Below are positions 62,536 to 64,000 of a stretch of 64,000 bases of DNA, piece by piece. This DNA comes from Falsiroseomonas selenitidurans (GTDB lineage Bacteria > Pseudomonadota > Alphaproteobacteria > Acetobacterales > Acetobacteraceae): the NCBI RefSeq assembly GCF_012103215.1, contig NZ_JAAVNE010000004.1:115118-179117 (forward strand), written 5' to 3'. The stretch's first letter is position 1, and each line of letters begins with the position of its first letter. The notes beneath the pieces were generated by a model. It had not been told where the DNA came from. It made no database searches and was given only the letters and a program-made list of their open reading frames with translations. The translations under genes and the position numbers were made by a program.

Positions 62536-64000
62536 TCAGGCGAACAGGGCGTTCACCTGGGAAGAGGACATCGCGCCGATCTGCGTGGTGGTGAAGCCGG
62601 CCACCTGCGTGTCCGTCAGCGCCATGATGTCCGTGGTCTCCAGCCCCGCGATCTGCGTGGTGGTGAGGGCGGCAAGCTGGGAGGTGGTCAGCCCTGGCAT
62701 CTGCTTCGTGGTCAGCGCGGTGATGGAGGTGCTGGTCAGCGCGCCCAGCTGCGTCGTCGTCAGGCTGCCGATCTGCGTGGCGGTCAGCCCGCCGATCTGC
62801 GTCGTGGTCAGCGCCGCCGCCTGCGTGGTGGTGAGCCCGACCACCTGGGTGGTGGTCAGGGCGGCCAGCTGCGTGGTGGTCAGGCCACCCAGCTGCGTGG
62901 TGGTGAGCACGGCGAGGTCCGTGGTCTCCAGCCCCTTGATCTGCACACTGCTGATGGCACCGATCTGGGTCGAGCTGAGCACCGCCACCTGCGTCGTGGT
63001 CAGCGCCGCCAGCTGTGCCGAGGTCAGTCCGGAAAGCTGCGTGCTGGCCAGGCTGCCGATCTGCGTGGTGGTGAGGATGGCGAGCTGGGTGGTCGTCAGG
63101 CCGGCAGCCTGCGTCGTGGTCAGCGCGTTCAGCTGCGTCGTGGTCAGCGCGGTGGCCTGCGTCGTGGTCAGTGCCGCGATCTGCGTCGTGCCGAGGCCGC
63201 GCAGCTGCGCCGTGGACAGCACCGCCAGGTCCGTCGTCTCCAGCGCCGCCGCCTGCGTCGAGGTCAGCGCCGCCACCTGCTGGCTGGTCAGCCCCGCCAC
63301 CTGCGTCGTCGTCAGCGCCGCCAGGTCCGTCGTCTCGATGCCCTTCACCTGCGCCGAGGCGATCGCGCCGATCTGCGTGCTGCTCAGCGCGCCGAACTGC
63401 GTCGTCGTCAGCGCCGCCAGCTGCGCGCTCGTCAGCCCCGGCAGCTGCGTCGTGCCCAGCCCCGCCAGCTGCGTCGTCGTCAGCGCCTCCACCTGCGTCG
63501 TGCTCAGCGCCGCCAGCTGCGTGCTGCTCAGCCCCACCATCTGCGTCGTCGTCAGCGCCGCCAGGTCGCTCGTCTCCAGCGCCCGCATCTGCGCCGTCGT
63601 CAGCGCCGCCACCTGCGTCGAGATCAGCCCGCCGATCTGCGTCGTCGTCAGCGCCGCGATGTCCGTCGTCTCGAGACCCGGGATCCAGTTGCGCCGGATC
63701 GCGCCCACCTGCGTGCTGCTCAGCGCGCCGATCTGCGTCGTCGTCAGCGCCGCCAGCTGCCCGGTCGTCAGACCCTGGACCTGCGTCGTGCCGAGACCGC
63801 CCACCTGCGTCGTCGTCAGCGCCGCCACCTGCGCCGTGGTCAGCGCCCCGACCTGCGTCGTCGTCAGGCTGCCCAGCTGTGTCGTGGTGATCGTCGCCAC
63901 CTGCGTCGTCGTCAGGCCGATGATCTGCGTGCTCGCCAGCCCGCGCAGCTGCGTCGTCGTCAGCGCCGCCAGGTCCGTCGTCTCCAGCGCGCCGGCCTGC
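62536..64000 (-). CDS. Giant octapeptide-repeat protein (ALTTTQ[VIL]A), C-terminal 487 residues
   Basis: The frame runs from the right window edge without a start to TGA at 62536-62538, so the N-terminus lies outside. All 487 visible residues except a terminal ALFA are 60 tandem octads: small residue, Leu/Ile, Thr, Thr/Ser, Thr/Ala, Gln, Val/Leu/Ile, Ala/Gly. Seven octads read (A/G)LETTDLA-like, replacing Thr3 by Glu and Gln6 by Asp together. One octad, AIRRNWIP (63679-63702), breaks the pattern. No signal, membrane or catalytic motif is in view. A GTG at 63900 is in frame but lies within the repeats and is no credible start. Function not recognised; a repetitive surface or structural protein is the guess. 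Confidence 0.85.
   Translation of the reverse strand, partial: QAGALETTDLAALTTTQLRGLASTQIIGLTTTQVATITTTQLGSLTTTQVGALTTAQVAALTTTQVGGLGTTQVQGLTTGQLAALTTTQIGALSSTQVGAIRRNWIPGLETTDIAALTTTQIGGLISTQVAALTTAQMRALETSDLAALTTTQMVGLSSTQLAALSTTQVEALTTTQLAGLGTTQLPGLTSAQLAALTTTQFGALSSTQIGAIASAQVKGIETTDLAALTTTQVAGLTSQQVAALTSTQAAALETTDLAVLSTAQLRGLGTTQIAALTTTQATALTTTQLNALTTTQAAGLTTTQLAILTTTQIGSLASTQLSGLTSAQLAALTTTQVAVLSSTQIGAISSVQIKGLETTDLAVLTTTQLGGLTTTQLAALTTTQVVGLTTTQAAALTTTQIGGLTATQIGSLTTTQLGALTSTSITALTTKQMPGLTTSQLAALTTTQIAGLETTDIMALTDTQVAGFTTTQIGAMSSSQVNALFA
62551..63990 (-). repeat. 60 tandem 24-bp coding repeats
   Basis: Each octad of the repeat protein is one 24-base unit with exact register over 1440 bases. 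Units vary mainly at third codon positions. Units nearer the right edge mostly write Thr as ACG (GTCGTCGTC on the + strand), while those nearer the stop more often use ACC (GTGGTGGT). This suggests that the upstream part was amplified or homogenised more recently. Confidence 0.85.

Noticed and set aside
63171..63890. 239-codon Ser/Pro/Ala-rich frame on the + strand within the octad array
   Set aside because: It is the antisense reading of the same repeats; the - strand frame has the more protein-like and longer reading.
62551..63990. CRISPR array or minisatellite without coding role
   Set aside because: The 24-base period has no distinct spacers and the - strand frame stays open through all units with conserved amino acids and synonymous variation, so it is coding.

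Overview
The window is very GC-rich bacterial chromosome with tightly packed genes, many of them joined by ATGA/GTGA or TGATG overlaps. No gene-free stretch exceeds 300 bases. The gene content (urease with UrtABCDE urea transporter, TRAP transporters, Cox-like Mo-hydroxylase, HisKA_2-type kinase, DUF892 ferritin-like proteins, many substrate-binding proteins) fits an alphaproteobacterium, most likely an Acetobacteraceae member of the Roseomonas group. That placement is an inference from gene content and composition, not a database match. No rRNA, tRNA, insertion sequence, phage or CRISPR array was seen.

Layout, left to right. (1) 1-8.9 kb: urea use. ureD-ureA-ureB-ureC, with the first codons of ureE at the left edge, run leftwards. 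A complete urea ABC importer, urtABCDE, runs rightwards. A sigma-54-like promoter lies between them. (2) 8.9-12.7 kb: a TRAP transporter (dctPQM order) preceded by a membrane fatty-acid desaturase. (3) 12.9-27.3 kb: a catabolic block with a flavoprotein monooxygenase, two unusual M28-type metallohydrolases, three M20-type amidohydrolases, an MmgE/PrpD protein, an FMN-dependent monooxygenase, an orphan peptide-type binding protein and a 2-hydroxyacid dehydrogenase. (4) 27.3-34.7 kb: a phthalate-type aromatic pathway (Rieske oxygenase, reductase, dihydrodiol dehydrogenase, decarboxylase, SLC13-type permease) with a MarR regulator. Two matching palindromes sit in its divergent promoter region. 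(5) 34.6-42.6 kb: a deoxyribosyltransferase-like gene divergent from a three-subunit molybdenum hydroxylase and a four-gene ABC importer. (6) 42.7-46.1 kb: a PhoX-family phosphatase and an MFS exporter, separated by three consecutive perfect hairpins. (7) 46.1-59.7 kb: a signalling region with three hybrid histidine kinases, an OmpR-type regulator coupled to a REC-kinase, a HisKA_2 kinase and two DUF892 proteins. (8) 59.8-62.4 kb: an MFS transporter coupled to an FMN-dependent monooxygenase. (9) 62.5-64 kb: the C-terminal part of a very large repeat protein built from octapeptides (consensus ALTTTQ[VIL]A). It runs off the right edge.

The strongest candidate for something undescribed is the octapeptide-repeat protein. 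At least 60 consecutive 8-residue units are seen. Seven evenly decorated variants swap T for E and Q for D together, and the units show higher-order segmental duplication. Other points worth a second look are the paired M28-like enzymes with GHS where the catalytic Glu-Glu pair should be, the twin operators of the phthalate cluster, and two gene tails that exist only as antisense of a convergent neighbour.
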